In this document: positions 10,028 to 20,970 of the stretch, one piece after another
Layout of the letters: each line of letters opens with the position of its first letter
Numbering within the stretch: position 1 is the stretch's first letter
Program-made: the position numbers and the translations under genes
Assembly (NCBI GenBank): GCA_943736015.1
Contig: OX031065.1
Coordinates: 42,856,427-42,920,426 of the forward strand
Length of the DNA: 64,000 nucleotides
From: Tridacna crocea
Taxonomy: Eukaryota; Mollusca; Bivalvia; Cardiida; Cardiidae
Direction: 5' to 3'
The notes under the pieces: generated by a model
What the model was told of the DNA's origin: nothing
What the model saw: only the letters and a program-made list of their open reading frames with translations
Database searches by the model: none

Positions 10028-10409
10028 TTAAGGTAAGACCTGTGTAATGGAAAACAGCTATTTCCACTAAAATATCATCATGCAAAATTAGCTATTACAA
10101 TGAGTATCATTGAACTACTTTCACCTTTTCATTTTTTTCCATTTTTTTCCTTCTTTGAATTATCATTTATAAATCTAAAACCGCTGTATTCTCAATTGAA
10201 AAAAAAAAAAGATAATTACCTCCCCTTTTAGAAATCAAACAGAAGTATCAAAAAATAGTTTTAAGATAGATAAAAACGGAATTTCTGATCCGTTTGAAAT
10301 GTGCAAAATATTTTTTTCTACATAAATCCTTACTGATCCTTTTTTAACAAGCAATAAAGAATTGTTGCCAAATGTTCACCGGAAGTGCATTACACAGGTT
10401 TTACCTTAA
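10028..10409 (-). mobile_element. GTAAG element inserted in EHP
   Basis: TTAA at 10028-10031 and 10406-10409. Termini are GGTAAGACCTGTGTAATG and, inverted, CATTACACAGGTTTTACC. Reverse orientation: the CACTTCCGGTGAACATTTGG end lies at the right. Taking it out rejoins two parts of the host EHP. Confidence 0.9.
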
Positions 10410-10602
10410 CGTAATATGTAATGCGTTGCTATGCGAAGAGGATACGCCACGGGGGATAACCAAACAGAACTGTACAGGATTTTTATCAAGTTCCCTTAGA
10501 AAGGGTTAAAGGGCTCCGCCACTCGTGAAAATGTTACAAATGATGTTCACTCGATACAATAAATTTCGATCTTTGACTGTATAAAAAAACAAATATCATC
10601 TA

Positions 10603-11065
10603 TTTATATCATGGTTTTCAGTAGTTTATCGAAAGAATAGCGAAGTATTCTCAGTGCTTCAGGGTGATGACCAGTGAAAACTACCGATGTCATTTACTGA
10701 CTCTTCAACTGAAGGAGGGAACAGTGGTTCCTGCGCACTGGTTACTTAGTTAAAAAGCGGGTGCCATTCAACTACATGGAAATATTGCCCTACATTTCTC
10801 GCTTTCTACGTAATATTATAATGCGTTGTTAGGCCGAGGGGGTACGCCACGGGGAATTTAGGAAAACAACAGGACTGTATTCTGGTGTTACTTTCCGTCT
10901 CTCCCCCAAAAAAGTTAGAAGCACGAAATAAATATAACATTTTGTTTCATCGAGTGAAAACCAACAGTACCATTTTCACGTTTTCATTTTCGTTCGTGGA
11001 AATGTTCCGATATGTTCACTCGATGTATTAAATTTGATTCTTTCACGAAAACAGATCCCCGATAT
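10603..11065 (+). mobile_element. EHP element, diverged
   Basis: Follows the previous EHP directly. Landmarks: TGACCAGTGAAAACTACCGA, one 41-bp-unit-like segment (CTTCAACTGAAGGAGGGAAC), TACATTTCTCGC, AATGCGTTGTTAGG, GTACGCCACGGGGAAT, AAGCACGAAATAAATA, and a hairpin with poorly matching arms. Older than the copies at 21537 and 42963, judging by divergence. Confidence 0.7.
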
Positions 11066-11389
11066 GTCCACAAAAAGTCAAACCCTTACAGATAAGGCTC
11101 ACAACTTCGCAATCGGCCCTCGTGGTATGTTACAATAGAGTCGTCGGATTAAGGATGTCATCTATTATGCACGTTTCCTGATTAATTACTGACTGGCTCC
11201 ATAAAACAAATGGATCAAACAAACCTCAAGAGTCTAACTTTTTGTGTCCGACATTGTCTTCTTGTACAAAATCACGTGAATTATTTCCTGTCACAGATGC
11301 ATATTTGACCTTTTTCCGGGTTTTATCGTGACACTCATGGTTATATCACTGTTTCTTGAGTGTTTTAGGTCAGTTATTTCGATATTACA
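11066..11389. other. No recognised feature
   Basis: Mixed AT-rich sequence without a recognised repeat or ORF. Confidence 0.5.
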
Positions 11390-11598
11390 TTAACCCTTTC
11401 CCAAACGACAAACTTTTGGACTAGAACAAATTGAAAGCATTTGAAGACATCAATTCAACTCTTGCTGAAAATATTACTTCTGTCTATGATAGGGTAGAAA
11501 ACATTGTGGGAAAAGGGGAAAATGCTGGTTACCAGCATTTTCTCCTTTTCCCACAATGTTTTCAAAAGGCTACTATTCTATGTTTGGGAAAGGGTTAA
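11390..11598 (-). mobile_element. TAP2 element
   Basis: TTAA at 11390-11393 and 11595-11598, with termini CCCTTTCCCAAAC and GTTTGGGAAAGGG. The core has a GGTTACC centre and CATTGTG/CACAATG arms. The short flank is shortened between core and right end. Confidence 0.92.
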
Positions 11599-12252
11599 TC
11601 ATACCAAAGCGATATCTAACACAGTGTGCCTGTTTATATTTTGTAGTTTCCGATTTCATCCGTACTTCACAAAACTACATAGCTTTCAAAGTAACTGGCT
11701 GCTTTCCCACAAATACATCGATGAATTAATTATAATTGTGTGATGGAGGAATGAATCTTTCTGCAATACCTTTCATTTATCCATTTAAAGCCATAGACGA
11801 CAAAAACAAGGGCTACTGCACACGGCTCAAAAATAAAAATGCACAGAACATGCAGTCTGATCTTAATTCCATTTCCCATGCATCTTTAGTCAGGACTTTA
11901 TGATGAAAATCTTTCTTATTTTCAGTGGATTATATCTTCAGCAGTCGAAGGAGGTCGGGTTTATATGAAAAAGGTGTTTGATGCATTTGAAAAAAAGTGT
12001 CGACTCATGTCAGCCTGCACTGTCCCCGCAGGCTCAATTAATAACACGATCAACATAACATCCAAAATGGTGGCGTCGATCAAAATTAATATCAAGATTA
12101 TAAGCCAAGCGACACGTATAACTAAGGTCTCAGTGCCGTCCGTTGCCATGTGATCTTAGTTTACATTGAATAGGGGCTCTCAAAAAAGGGAAATTCTACT
12201 TCGTCGGTGTACTCCATTTTTAGATCAGAACATACATGTAGGTCAAATTCGC
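11599..12252. other. Mostly unrecognised, with a TAP4 core scrap
   Basis: Around 11842-11868 is GCACAGAACATGCAGTCTGA and TCTTAATTCC, half of a TAP4 palindrome. The overlapping 62-codon ORFs at 11961-12153 lie on opposite strands of the same bases and show no domain. Confidence 0.45.
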
Positions 12253-12633
12253 TTAAGGTAAGACCTGTGTAATGCACTTCCGGTGAACATTTGGCAAAAA
12301 TTGTAGTTGGTTGTTAAATAAGGATAAATAAGGATTTGTGCAGAAATAATATTTTTGCACATTTCTAACGGATCAGAAATTCCGTTTATGTCTATAATGA
12401 AACTATTTTTTGATACTTTTGTTTGTTTTCTAAAAAGGGGGTTAATCATTATATCTTTTTCAATTGAGAATATAGCGGTTTTAGATTTATAAATGGTAAT
12501 TCAATGAAGGAAAAAATGGAAAAAGTGAAAAGGTGAAAGTAGTTCAATAATACTCATTTTTAATTATAGCTAATTTTGCATGATGATATTTCAGTGGAAA
12601 TAGCTGTTTTCCATTACACAGGTCTTACCTTAA
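12253..12633 (+). mobile_element. GTAAG element
   Basis: TTAA at 12253-12256 and 12630-12633, 381 bp. Inverted termini are GGTAAGACCTGTGTAATG and CATTACACAGGTCTTACC. The interior is AT-rich with AAATAAGGATAAATAAGG near the left. The right subterminal region GGAAATAGCTGTTTTCC is itself palindromic. No ORF. Confidence 0.95.
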
Positions 12634-12674
12634 CAAACGTTGGAATGGTAAAACCATGCAGTATGATAAATTCG

Positions 12675-12816
12675 TTGTACCGTCAGGTGGCAGGGGACTT
12701 GGAAACTTGTTCAAGCTGTGGTGAATCATGTTGCCACCTCGCCTTCGGCTCGGGGCGATATGATTAACCATAACCATGAACAAGTTTCCAAGTGACCTGC
12801 CACCTGACCGTGCAAC
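12675..12816. repeat. Foldback inverted repeat
   Basis: The left arm contains GTCAGGTGGCAGGGGACTTG and GAAACTTGTTCA. The right arm is its inverse (GAACAAGTTTCCAAGTGACC, TGCCACCTGAC). The loop holds TCGCCTTCGGCTCGGGGCGA, itself a small hairpin. Seen once in this window. Family unknown. Confidence 0.75.
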
Positions 12817-13493
12817 AGATGCATTCAAGTCCGTTTGCCAGAGCAAGGCTCAGACATTTGGACCTGAAAAGCTTCATCTTCGGGTGCTATTTTGATTTCA
12901 ACTCCTGTAAGAAACTGGCTTGGCTCCAATGCACAACTACCAGCAGACTTTAGGAAACGTTTTGGCCAACAGAGAAAAGGACTGAAACCGTCAACCCACA
13001 ATGTTTTCAAAACTGTCTGTTGCATAACAGAAAATACCGACTGCAGTTGTTACCTATTTTCTAATAAGTCGACTCTTTACCCTACAATAAGACTTCTGAG
13101 CCGTCCATATTGTGTGGATGCTCAAAAGACAAATTAATCGTGACTCAAGTGGAGGAATTCGCTTATGAAAGGGTGTAAAAAAATTCTTTGGAAAGCTTTA
13201 AATGATCTTTGCCACTTTTTTTTTTTTCTTTTTCAAACAAAGTTTCCCAGAAACCCCCTTCTCAATGGTCGTTAAGACACGTGACTGTTTTATAAAAGGT
13301 TGATGCGCAGTGTCACACAAGCAAGGTCACGTTAATTAATGACTTCTGCAAAGATACAGTTGACATTTAAATAGACAAAAACGCTTCTGTTTGATAGGAA
13401 ATGCAGACTAAGTCAATTGGCTTATGCTGAACTAGTTTCTGAAATATAAACATGTAAAAAAATGCATAGTGTTTCTGATTAGACGTAGCAGCT
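12817..13493. other. No recognised feature
   Basis: Contains CCCACAATGTTTTCAAAACT at 12996-13015, possibly half of a TAP core. Otherwise nothing recognised. ORFs of 66-81 codons here are not convincing. Confidence 0.4.
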
Positions 13494-13722
13494 TTAACCC
13501 ATTACCACTCAATCCCTACTTTTGACACCCTTGATCAAGAAGCCTTTTGAAAACACTTTGGGAAAAGGAGAAAATACTGGTAACCAGCATTTTCTCCTTT
13601 TCCCATAGTGTTTTCTGCCCTTCTTAGAGGAAATTTCAATTTTTCAGTCACCTTTATTTTGTCGTCTGCATATGCTTTCAATTTTGACCTGTCTAAAATT
13701 TTCTCGTGTGGTAAAGAGTTAA
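13494..13722 (+). mobile_element. TAP1 element
   Basis: TTAA at 13494-13497 and 13719-13722. Core arms have diverged (CACTTTGGG against CCCATAGTG), so the palindrome is imperfect and the copy is probably old. Long flank complete. Confidence 0.92.
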
Positions 13723-14506
13723 AGGTGGATGGGGGAGCTACGCAGATTTTAGTCTCATACCAAAATTCGAAAAGGTTTTATCACTGATTTACTAGATAAT
13801 AACGGGAGAAATATCTTCTAATTAGAAAAATAAAGGCAAGAAAAACCCTTAAATGTATTTAAGTTTTTTCGATACGTAGATCTTTGAGATATCTTTGTAT
13901 TCCGAAGCAGAACTACGCACGACTTATGGAAATGTTACATTATCGAAAACTCCCGTCGAGTATTATTTGATTATGGTGAATAATGTCTCTTTTTTCCAGT
14001 GTTTTCTTAAACCTCTTGTGTCAATAGAAGTTGTATTACTTTCAAATTGGAAAAAAAACTTTGAAAATGGAAACAAAGAATGATATCATAAATGATTTGA
14101 GAATCTGGACTAACACTTCATGTATGTCGAACAGTAAATGTTACCACCCACAGATAAAGACTTCGGACGTTTCCGTAACTATATATTTATATTTATGTAA
14201 TGTATATTCTTCCGGGGGGGGGGGGTCCATTTTGAAATACTATTAACCATGTAACCATTAGCAACGAGTACAACAACAACGATCGAGTTATTCGAATCAA
14301 ACGGAAGTGGAAAGTCTTGCTAAAAATGAACTACCAATCTGCTTGTTAATATCAATGCATTGGGAAAGATTTGGATAGAAAAGTGTGATTCGTGCTTTAT
14401 TTCAGTACAGTTTTACCATTTTAAGAACTTTAAAACAGTCCTTTTCCTGATAAGAAGTTTACCGTGTAGATGCTTGTCAACCATTGTAATACAGCTGAGG
14501 GGTTTG
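13723..14506. other. No recognised feature
   Basis: AT-rich with a run of about 14 G at 14213-14226. ORFs of 62-90 codons show no domain. Confidence 0.5.
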
Positions 14507-16472
14507 GGTTTGTATTCACCAGCCATTCTTGAGAATATTCTCAGTCTTATTTTCCAAGTTTTTCCAAACTATAGTTACATAAATTCTGATTTTAGTTACA
14601 CAAATTCTGATTGGCTAAACAATCCGGTTTAGCCAACCAGAAGTTGTGTTACTTTCAAAATTAAGACAAGAGGGCCAGGGCCAAGATGGCCCTGGATCGC
14701 TCACCTGAATTTTTGAGAGGACCATAGCCTTTTTTTTTTTTTTTTTTTGAGGAATTGAAACATTGGAAACTAAATCATTATTTTGTCAAGCAACTTTCAA
14801 AAGTTCACCTGTAAAAGTCTTTCAAAATCTGACCATCAGTTTCAGAAAAGAAGATTTTTAAAGAATTTCTTAATTTCCATAAAGTGCAAGTAGTCCCCAT
14901 TCACCAGAGCATGTTTCTTGATGGATCAAAATTTCGCTAACAATTTTTGATAAGGGTCATTCTAGGAAAATTTCTTTAAAATTATTTCAAAATCTGACCA
15001 GCCGTTTCAGAGAAATAGAATTTTCAAGAATTCCTTCATATCTGTATAGTGCAGGTAGACCCCATTTACCAGAGCCATGTTTCTTGACGGATCAAAATTT
15101 CGCCAAAAGTTATTGAAAAGAATCACCCAAGGAATATCTCTGTGAAATTAATTCAAAATCTGACCAGCCATTTCCGGGAAGAAGAATTTTCAAGAATTTC
15201 TTCATGTCTGTATAGTGCAAGTAGCCCCCTTTCACCAGAGCCATATTTCTTGACAAATCAAAATTTCGTGAACAGTTTTTGAAAAGGGTCACCCAAAGAA
15301 CATCCCTGAAAAATTATTTCAAAATCTGACCAGCGGTTTCAGAGAAGAATTTTTAAGAATTTCTTCTTTGCCGTATAGTTCAAGTAGCCCCCATTCACCA
15401 GAGCCATGTTTCTTGACAAATCAACAGTTAGCGAACACCTCTGAAAAGGGTCACCCAAAGAACATCCCTGAGAAATTATTTCAAAATCTGACCAGCCGTT
15501 CAAGAGAAGAAGAATTTTCAAGAATTTCTTATTTCCTGTATAGTGCAAGTAGCCTCCATTCACCAGAGCCATGTTTCTTTACGGATCAAAATTTGGCGAA
15601 CAATTTTTTTAGAAGGATCGCCCAAAGAACATCTCTGAGAAATTTTTTCAAAATCTGACCAGTCGTTTCAAAGAAGAAGAATTTTTAAGAATTTCTATTC
15701 AGTGACGTATAGTGCAAGTAGCCCCCATTCACCAGAGCCATGTTTCTTGACGGATCAAAATTTCGCGAACAATTTTTGAGAAGGATCACCCAAAGAATAT
15801 CTCTGTGTAATTATTTCAAAATCTGACCAGTCGTTTCAGAGATGAAGAATTTTTAAGAATTTCTTCTTTGGCGTATAGTGCAAGTAGCCCCTATTCACCA
15901 GTGCCATATTTCTTGATGTTTCTTGACAGATGAAAATTCGCGAACAGTTTTTGAAAAGGGTCACCCAAAGAACATCCCTGAGAAATTATTTCAAAATCTG
16001 ACCAGCCGTTTCAGAGAAGAAGAACTTTTAAGAATTTCTTCTTTGCTGTATAGTGCAAGTAGCCCCCATTCACCAGAGCCATATTTCTTGATGTATCAAA
16101 ATTTCGCGAACAATTTTGAAAAGGGTCACCCAAGGAACATCTCTGAGAAATTATTTCAAAATCCGGCCAGCGGTTTCAGAGAAGAAGATCTTTAAAGAAT
16201 TTCTTAGAAAATTCCATTTGGTTGCCATGGCAACCAGAGTTTTTGACAGAATCAAATTTCGCGAACATTTTTCAAAGAAGACCTCCCAAGGAACATTCAA
16301 GCTAGCCTTGTGGTTTAGGAGAAGTTGATGTTGATGTTTAAAGAATTGTTGACGACGCACGACGGACGCCGGACACCGGGTGATCCTAAAAGCTCTCCTT
16401 GTGCTCAGGTGAGCTAAAGAAAAATGGAGAATAAGACTGAGAATGTTCTGAAGAATGGTTGGTTAACACGGA
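14507..16472. mobile_element. FHP element split by element K
   Basis: Left half 14507-14665: TTTGTATTCACCAGCCATTC, TTGGCTAAACAATCCGGTTT and AGCCAACCAGAAGTTGTGTT. The right half resumes at ~16419 with AATGGAGAATAAGACTGAGA and TTCTGAAGAATGGTTGG. With K removed, the two halves rebuild an inverted repeat like 5484-5686. The hairpin also has a duplication in its left arm (AATTCTGATT twice). Confidence 0.8.
14666..16417 (+). mobile_element. Element K, ~165-bp internal tandem units
   Basis: Begins CAAGAGGGCCAGGGCCAAGA and TGGCCCTGGATCGCTCACCT, and ends TGTGCTCAGGTGAGCTAA. Between about 14840 and 16210 are eight units of ~165 bp with landmarks TAGTGCAAGTAGCCCCCATT, CACCAGAGCCATGTTTCTTG, ATCAAAATTTCGCGAACA and TCTGACCAGCCGTTTCAGAG. 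Spacing of the 'ccagagcc' landmark is 163-175 bp. The frame stays partly open, giving repetitive ORFs of 60-96 codons that I do not call as genes. It is inserted in an FHP element. Confidence 0.85.
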
Positions 16473-18133
16473 TCCAGATTAACGGATAAGCCGAGGTAAC
16501 TTGTCGAGTGTCACTGTCGACAAAAAGACGATTTATTGGAACTACTTTTTGTGCACGTTTCATTACTATACACATACAGTACTCAAAGTCTGTTAAGCAC
16601 CAAATGTTAAGCACCGGACAGAAATCGCCGAACCTGGGATAGGAATCACTAAGCTCTATGTTTCAAACCTTGTACCTTACCGACAGCGCTACCTCCCCAG
16701 TGTGTCGTTTTATAAAGAGTTAACGGCTAGGTTATGAAGGACCTCCTTCACACGATAAGCCACCGCTACTTTTTATTATGCAAGTCTGTAAAATGCAAGT
16801 CATTATAAGCCAAGGCCATTGTTTCTGAAATGTGGGTTTGTGTGCAAGATAATATTATATAATCATGAACCGTTGTAAATTAATATTTTTATTTTGTTAT
16901 TATTTCTTTTGCAGTATATAAATCCATCAAAGGTCGACTGAAAATGCACCAGGTCGCCTGACATTATATTGATTGATTGTTTGTTTATCTCTTGTTGATG
17001 ATCGCGCATGTTTGAAAACAAAAAGCAAACTTAATGATAAACAATACATGTAGATATAATAAGTTTCACGCACTTTATAAGCGCCCTTGAAAAATGATCA
17101 GAGTAGATCAGTCTAGACGACTTGCCTTTTTATACAATAACTTTCATGCTAAAAGCAAAATTGGGGGAAAATGTGGAATTTCTGTTATCTGCCGTGTTAT
17201 ATAAAACATGAAGGTAACTATCTAGGTCCAATATAATTACGTGTACATGATTTGCTTTAATTTTTAACCTTGCTTCTCCTATTAGGGGTATTGCGATTTT
17301 TGTGGTATTTGTCGAAGACAATACCACTATGAGTTCAATATTGAATTTTGAAGATCACGTATCGTATTTTATGAAAAGCCGAAGGAAATAAACCCAATTC
17401 AACTCAATTAATCTCAGGCAAATGAGTTTTTCGGTACCACTGAGATACATTAGTAGAAATGACATGTTAAAATACTCTCCGTCAGGCCATCAATTATGGA
17501 AAAGCTAATATTTGATTAAAAATAGCTTCATTCGCTAATTGCCTTCTGTTGGCGCAATGATACAAAACTTGTCTACCGTCCTGTGTTTTTCGTTCCAAAA
17601 CCAGTTCGTCCTATGATTTGTTCATCCCATGATTGCGTGCTACTCCATATGATTGGGCACGAATTTTTATAGATCGAAAGAATTGATCGTAATATTGGGA
17701 ATTAATTTCAAACTGCAAATTACATTTCAAAATAATAGTTTTCAGATACAAACTTAATTTTATTTAGATACATTCACATTGTTTCTCTCTATCCATCATG
17801 CATCCTACTGTCAAGGGACTTTACTCCCGACTCCATCTAATGATCAAGGGAGACCACCAATACACAAATAATCCTCACTTTTTAACGAGTACTCTCCCTT
17901 GAAACATAAAAGGTAATAATTTGCCTAGAAAGTTGACTTTCAAGCCAATATGTGAAATACTTTTAGGTTTCTTTCAAACTATTAATTCCACACAATGGCT
18001 TCTTTAATAAATACCACTTTATCGTTCTTAACGCTTTGATTATTATATGCACAAACCATTCATGGTATTTAAACATGGAGTTTACAAAATTTTATCACTA
18101 ATATACAGTTGGTGGATCGAATTGGGAATTATC
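16473..18133. other. No recognised feature
   Basis: AT-rich, about 1.7 kb. I looked for TIRs, palindromes and exon-like ORFs and can support none. Confidence 0.5.
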
Positions 18134-18319
18134 TTAACCCTTTGCTAAGCACGACTCGCGGATCTTTTGTGAACAGTGTAGATGAAGATCAGATTGCACA
18201 TTCTCTGCAGTCTACACTGTCCGGTAAAGACTTAAAATTCATCCAAATATAACTTTAAAATAGTAATATTTGGGTTTCAACTATCTAATATTTTAGTTAA
18301 CACGCAGAAAAAGGGTGAA
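18134..18319 (+). mobile_element. TAP4 element
   Basis: Starts at TTAA (18134-18137) with CCCTTTGCTAAGCACGACTC and ends AAAAAGGGTGAA, the right site mutated from TTAA. The core is shortened: the right half of the inner hairpin (CTGATCTTGATC) is deleted between TCTGCAGTCT and ACACTGTCCG. Confidence 0.75.
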
Positions 18320-18369
18320 TTTCAATGGAAATGCTTATTCCTGAAATTTCTGAATAGTACAAAGAACAA

Positions 18370-18580
18370 TACGGACAGAAAACAAGTAAATCCTGATTTA
18401 GGACTTATGAAAAGTCGAAAAAAAAGGTAAATCTTTTTAGGAATATTATATATATATATATATATATATCCTCGTCGGATAGTGTTGATTGAGATCAGAC
18501 TGCATGTTCCGTGCAGTCTGATCTTGATCTACACTGTCCGCAAAAGGTCAGGGAGTCGTGCTTAGCATCCCAAGGGTTAA
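18370..18580 (-). mobile_element. TAP4 element with (TA)n
   Basis: Core GATCAGACTGCATGTTCCGT then GCAGTCTGATCTTGATC, ending GCATCCCAAGGGTTAA with TTAA at 18577-18580. A (TA)n tract of ~24 bp lies at 18447-18470. The left end is not clear. Confidence 0.7.
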
Positions 18581-18581
18581 C

Positions 18582-18905
18582 TTAAAGTTTTCTTGATAGT
18601 TGATAAATACGGATTTATACAGGTGTAATACTTTTGTACATTTTTAAAGGACCAGAAATTTCTTTATGCCTATCTTGAAATTATTTGTAGATACTTTTGT
18701 TAGTTTCCAGAAAAGGGAGATAATTACTATCTCTTTTCGTAATGAAAATATAGTGGTTTTAGATATATAAATGATAATTCTAGAAAAGACATAAAGGGAA
18801 AAGTGGCTTGATTAAAGCAGTACAATAACACTTTTTTAAACATAACAAACTTTGTAGTATAATATTATTGTGGAAATAGCTGTCTTCTATTTCTAATTAC
18901 GTTAA
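18582..18905 (+). mobile_element. GTAAG element, degenerate
   Basis: Interior landmarks are in order: AAATACGGATTTATACAG, TTTAAAGGACCAGAAATTTC, TTTATGCCTATCTTGAAATT, GTGGTTTTAGATATATAAAT, GTGGAAATAGCTGTCTTC. Both termini are lost or mutated. Confidence 0.65.
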
Positions 18906-19034
18906 TTTCCCGTCACATGGTTCGGGTTTGGGAGAGTTCAACTTTTTCTCATTTGATAAAGGGATCACTGTCTACAAGGTCAGAACTGTACAAAACTATA
19001 GCGATTGAGGGAAGCGCTACAAAAGGACCCAATG

Positions 19035-19275
19035 CCCCTGGAAATGGAGACTTCGTGCATCTCCATGAGGTATTATACCAATCCAAAACAGCCATTTTGC
19101 CTACAAACCGATCAAATCACGAGGTAGACTGGTTCCATGCAGAAAACATGCAGAAAATTGACCAATGAGAAAAAGCGTTGCCTCAGGTCATCCTACGCGT
19201 CCTGCGCAGGCTGACCTGAGCCGGTCCTTTTTGCCGATGCATTAAGTACCCTTTTCACAGAGTATGGCTCAAATA
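19035..19275 (-). mobile_element. GHP element
   Basis: GHP elements have TIRs like TGAGCCATGCTCTGTGAAAA and GGGGCTTAATGCATCT, with a hairpin near one end. Here the hairpin is at the right (GCGCAGGCTGACCTGAGCC with a degraded left partner), then GATGCATTAAGTACCC and TTTTCACAGAGTATGGCTCA. The middle has GAGGTAGACTGGTTC, the family's 'dispersed' motif. The 83-codon ORF here is not a gene. Confidence 0.7.
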
Positions 19276-19696
19276 TTTTTGCCGCCAGTTCGAAGGGGTT
19301 ATACGGCTGGTTAGGAATTTAAAGTGCTAATTTTCTTTACATGTTAGTGGGGCAATTTGGAACGAACGCTGCCAGATTAGAATAATCAAGTTAGGGTGGC
19401 GCGAAACACCTGCAAAAATTCAGAGCCGATATGCTGGGTTCATTGAGTAAGCTCTCGCACTACAATTAATTCTAGAATAATTCGGCATACTCAGAAGAAA
19501 ACTGCAGCAGACGACCCTGCAAAAAAAAAACACACACACAGTGAACAATTATATGTGCCGTACTATGGAAAAAAGAGGGGGGCTTTAAAGGGATTCCACC
19601 CCTAACTCATCCGTAACACTCGTGTAACATCGACGTTTTCGTAAAGGCTATTCGGCCGATCTCGGTCCCTTCCGTCTTTTAATATGACAGTTAGAG
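19276..19696. other. No recognised feature
   Basis: Nothing recognised apart from a short A and CA-rich tract near 19520-19540. Confidence 0.5.
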
Positions 19697-19925
19697 GCCG
19701 TAGCCCCTAATTCATCTCCGTGATAGATTCTAACAAGCAAGTCACGCTATTATGGACCCACTAATCCATTTAGTCCAAGAACCAACTTAGTCATGAGATA
19801 GTTTGGTCCATTAGCATGCGGAAAATCGATCAATGGCAAAAAGTTTCGACTCAGGTCAGCCTGCGCAGAATCGATACTTTTTGCAAATATTTTAACACCC
19901 CTTTTCACGAATCATAGCAATTGAC
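19697..19925 (-). mobile_element. GHP element, hairpin arm deleted
   Basis: Starts AGCCCCTAATTCATCTCC and ends CCCCTTTTCACGAATCATAG. The hairpin lost most of its right arm: AAAGTTTCGACTCAGGTCAG and CCTGCGCAG run directly into AATCGATACTTTTTGC. Confidence 0.65.
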
Positions 19926-20187
19926 TTTTCTGTAAACATGAGTTTGACACGCCCCCTTAGTAACGCGCTTTATTGGTTGTCAAGCCAGTCAAGCTAACCA
20001 GAAATTGTGTCAGACTTTTTTGTTTACATAACGTCTAATGCTGCGTTTTCATTGGCCGATAAGACGCACGTAGACCTGTCAATCAAAATCGGCAGAAAGG
20101 TCAATTATTTAAGATCAACGCAAATTTTGAAATCAAATGCAATTGTACCATGTACATGCATTCTGAGGAAAGAATAAATTGAACCGG

Positions 20188-20431
20188 GCTCTGTAAAAAG
20201 GGAGCTTACTCTATCTTGAAATAATAAAAAAAAAGTAACAATCCAGGTCAGCCCTTCGCAGTCTGATTTTGGCCGAAACTTATCGCCATCGGTAAAAATT
20301 TCCGTATGTCAAAGGTTCATGCTACCTAATGATCCAGTCTGTGATTTAGCCAAAATGGGTTTTATGAATCTATAATTATGCGATGAATGGAGATCTTTTA
20401 AGCCCCCTTTTCCGATAGCATGGCTCAAGCG
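20188..20431 (+). mobile_element. GHP element, degenerate hairpin
   Basis: Starts GGCTCTGTAAAAAGGGAGCT. The hairpin is degraded (CCAGGTCAGCCCTTCGCAG then GGCCGAAACTT). It ends TTTTAAGCCCCCTTTTCCGA and TAGCATGGCTCAA. Confidence 0.7.
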
Positions 20432-20597
20432 CTTGTACCGAGCAAGTTCTCCAATTACCATAATTCTTGTAAAAATAGACTGAGTACTAAATTACAAAAT
20501 AATGTTTTCTACAGGTGGTAAATTGCTGATAAATCTTGCTGGTATTTATGGAGAATTGTCTGTATCTAGAATAGAGGTTGTACTCCCCAAATGCTGT

Positions 20598-20811
20598 TTA
20601 ACCCTTTGACTGGTAAGCGTGACTTGCTGACCTTTTGCGGACAGTGTAGATCAAGATCAGACTGCACAAAACGTGCAGTCTGATCTTTGATCTACACTGT
20701 CCGTTAAGGAGATATTATTACCCAAAACATGAGTTTGAAACAGCAATATTTGGGTTGTTGATACCGAATTAGAAATTTAATTTTAGTTTTATTTTGCAGA
20801 ACAAGGGTTAA
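20598..20811 (+). mobile_element. TAP4 element, best preserved
   Basis: TTAA at 20598-20601 and 20808-20811, 214 bp. Left end CCCTTTGACTGGTAAGC, right end ACAAGGGTTAA. The core is about 20639-20704: TTGCGGACAGTGTAGATCAA, GATCAGACTGCACAAAACGT and the inverse arms. The hairpin is near the left end. No coding capacity. Confidence 0.9.
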
Positions 20812-20970
20812 CGTTTTATTATAATGGATAAAGACAATTAAAAGCGACAATAGGTATATTGTAAACACAGTCATTATTGCCGAGAATCGAGACACCATAA
20901 TGTTATGCAATTAGATTTAGATATCACTGGGAATAAATTTGTAATAACAGATATTATCTTTTAATTGTAA

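Larger units (their letters stand above)
9391..10602 (+). mobile_element. EHP element with minisatellite and nested GTAAG
   Basis: Starts as a diverged EHP left module (TTATTTCAGG, ATAGAGAAATATTGGTGAAA, TATTTTTCGG, CCAATGAAAATACC). It then enters 11 copies of a 41-bp unit (9475-9925) and continues with GTTACCTAGGTAAAATGCGC. A GTAAG element interrupts at 10028-10409. Beyond it the EHP resumes with AATGCGTTGCTATGCG, GATACGCCACGGGGG, AGAAAGGGTTAAA, a decayed hairpin and AAATATCATCTAT. The overall order equals that of 42963-43400. Confidence 0.8.

Noticed and set aside
15339-16328. Repetitive ORFs as a tandem-repeat protein
   Set aside because: They follow the ~165-bp units of element K in several frames and both strands, with frame breaks between units.
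16600-16710. tRNA-like or SINE head on the minus strand
   Set aside because: CCCAGGTTCGGCGATTTC and GAGGTAGCGCTGTCGGTAAG look like boxes, but spacing is too long for a tRNA and no second copy with the same layout was found.
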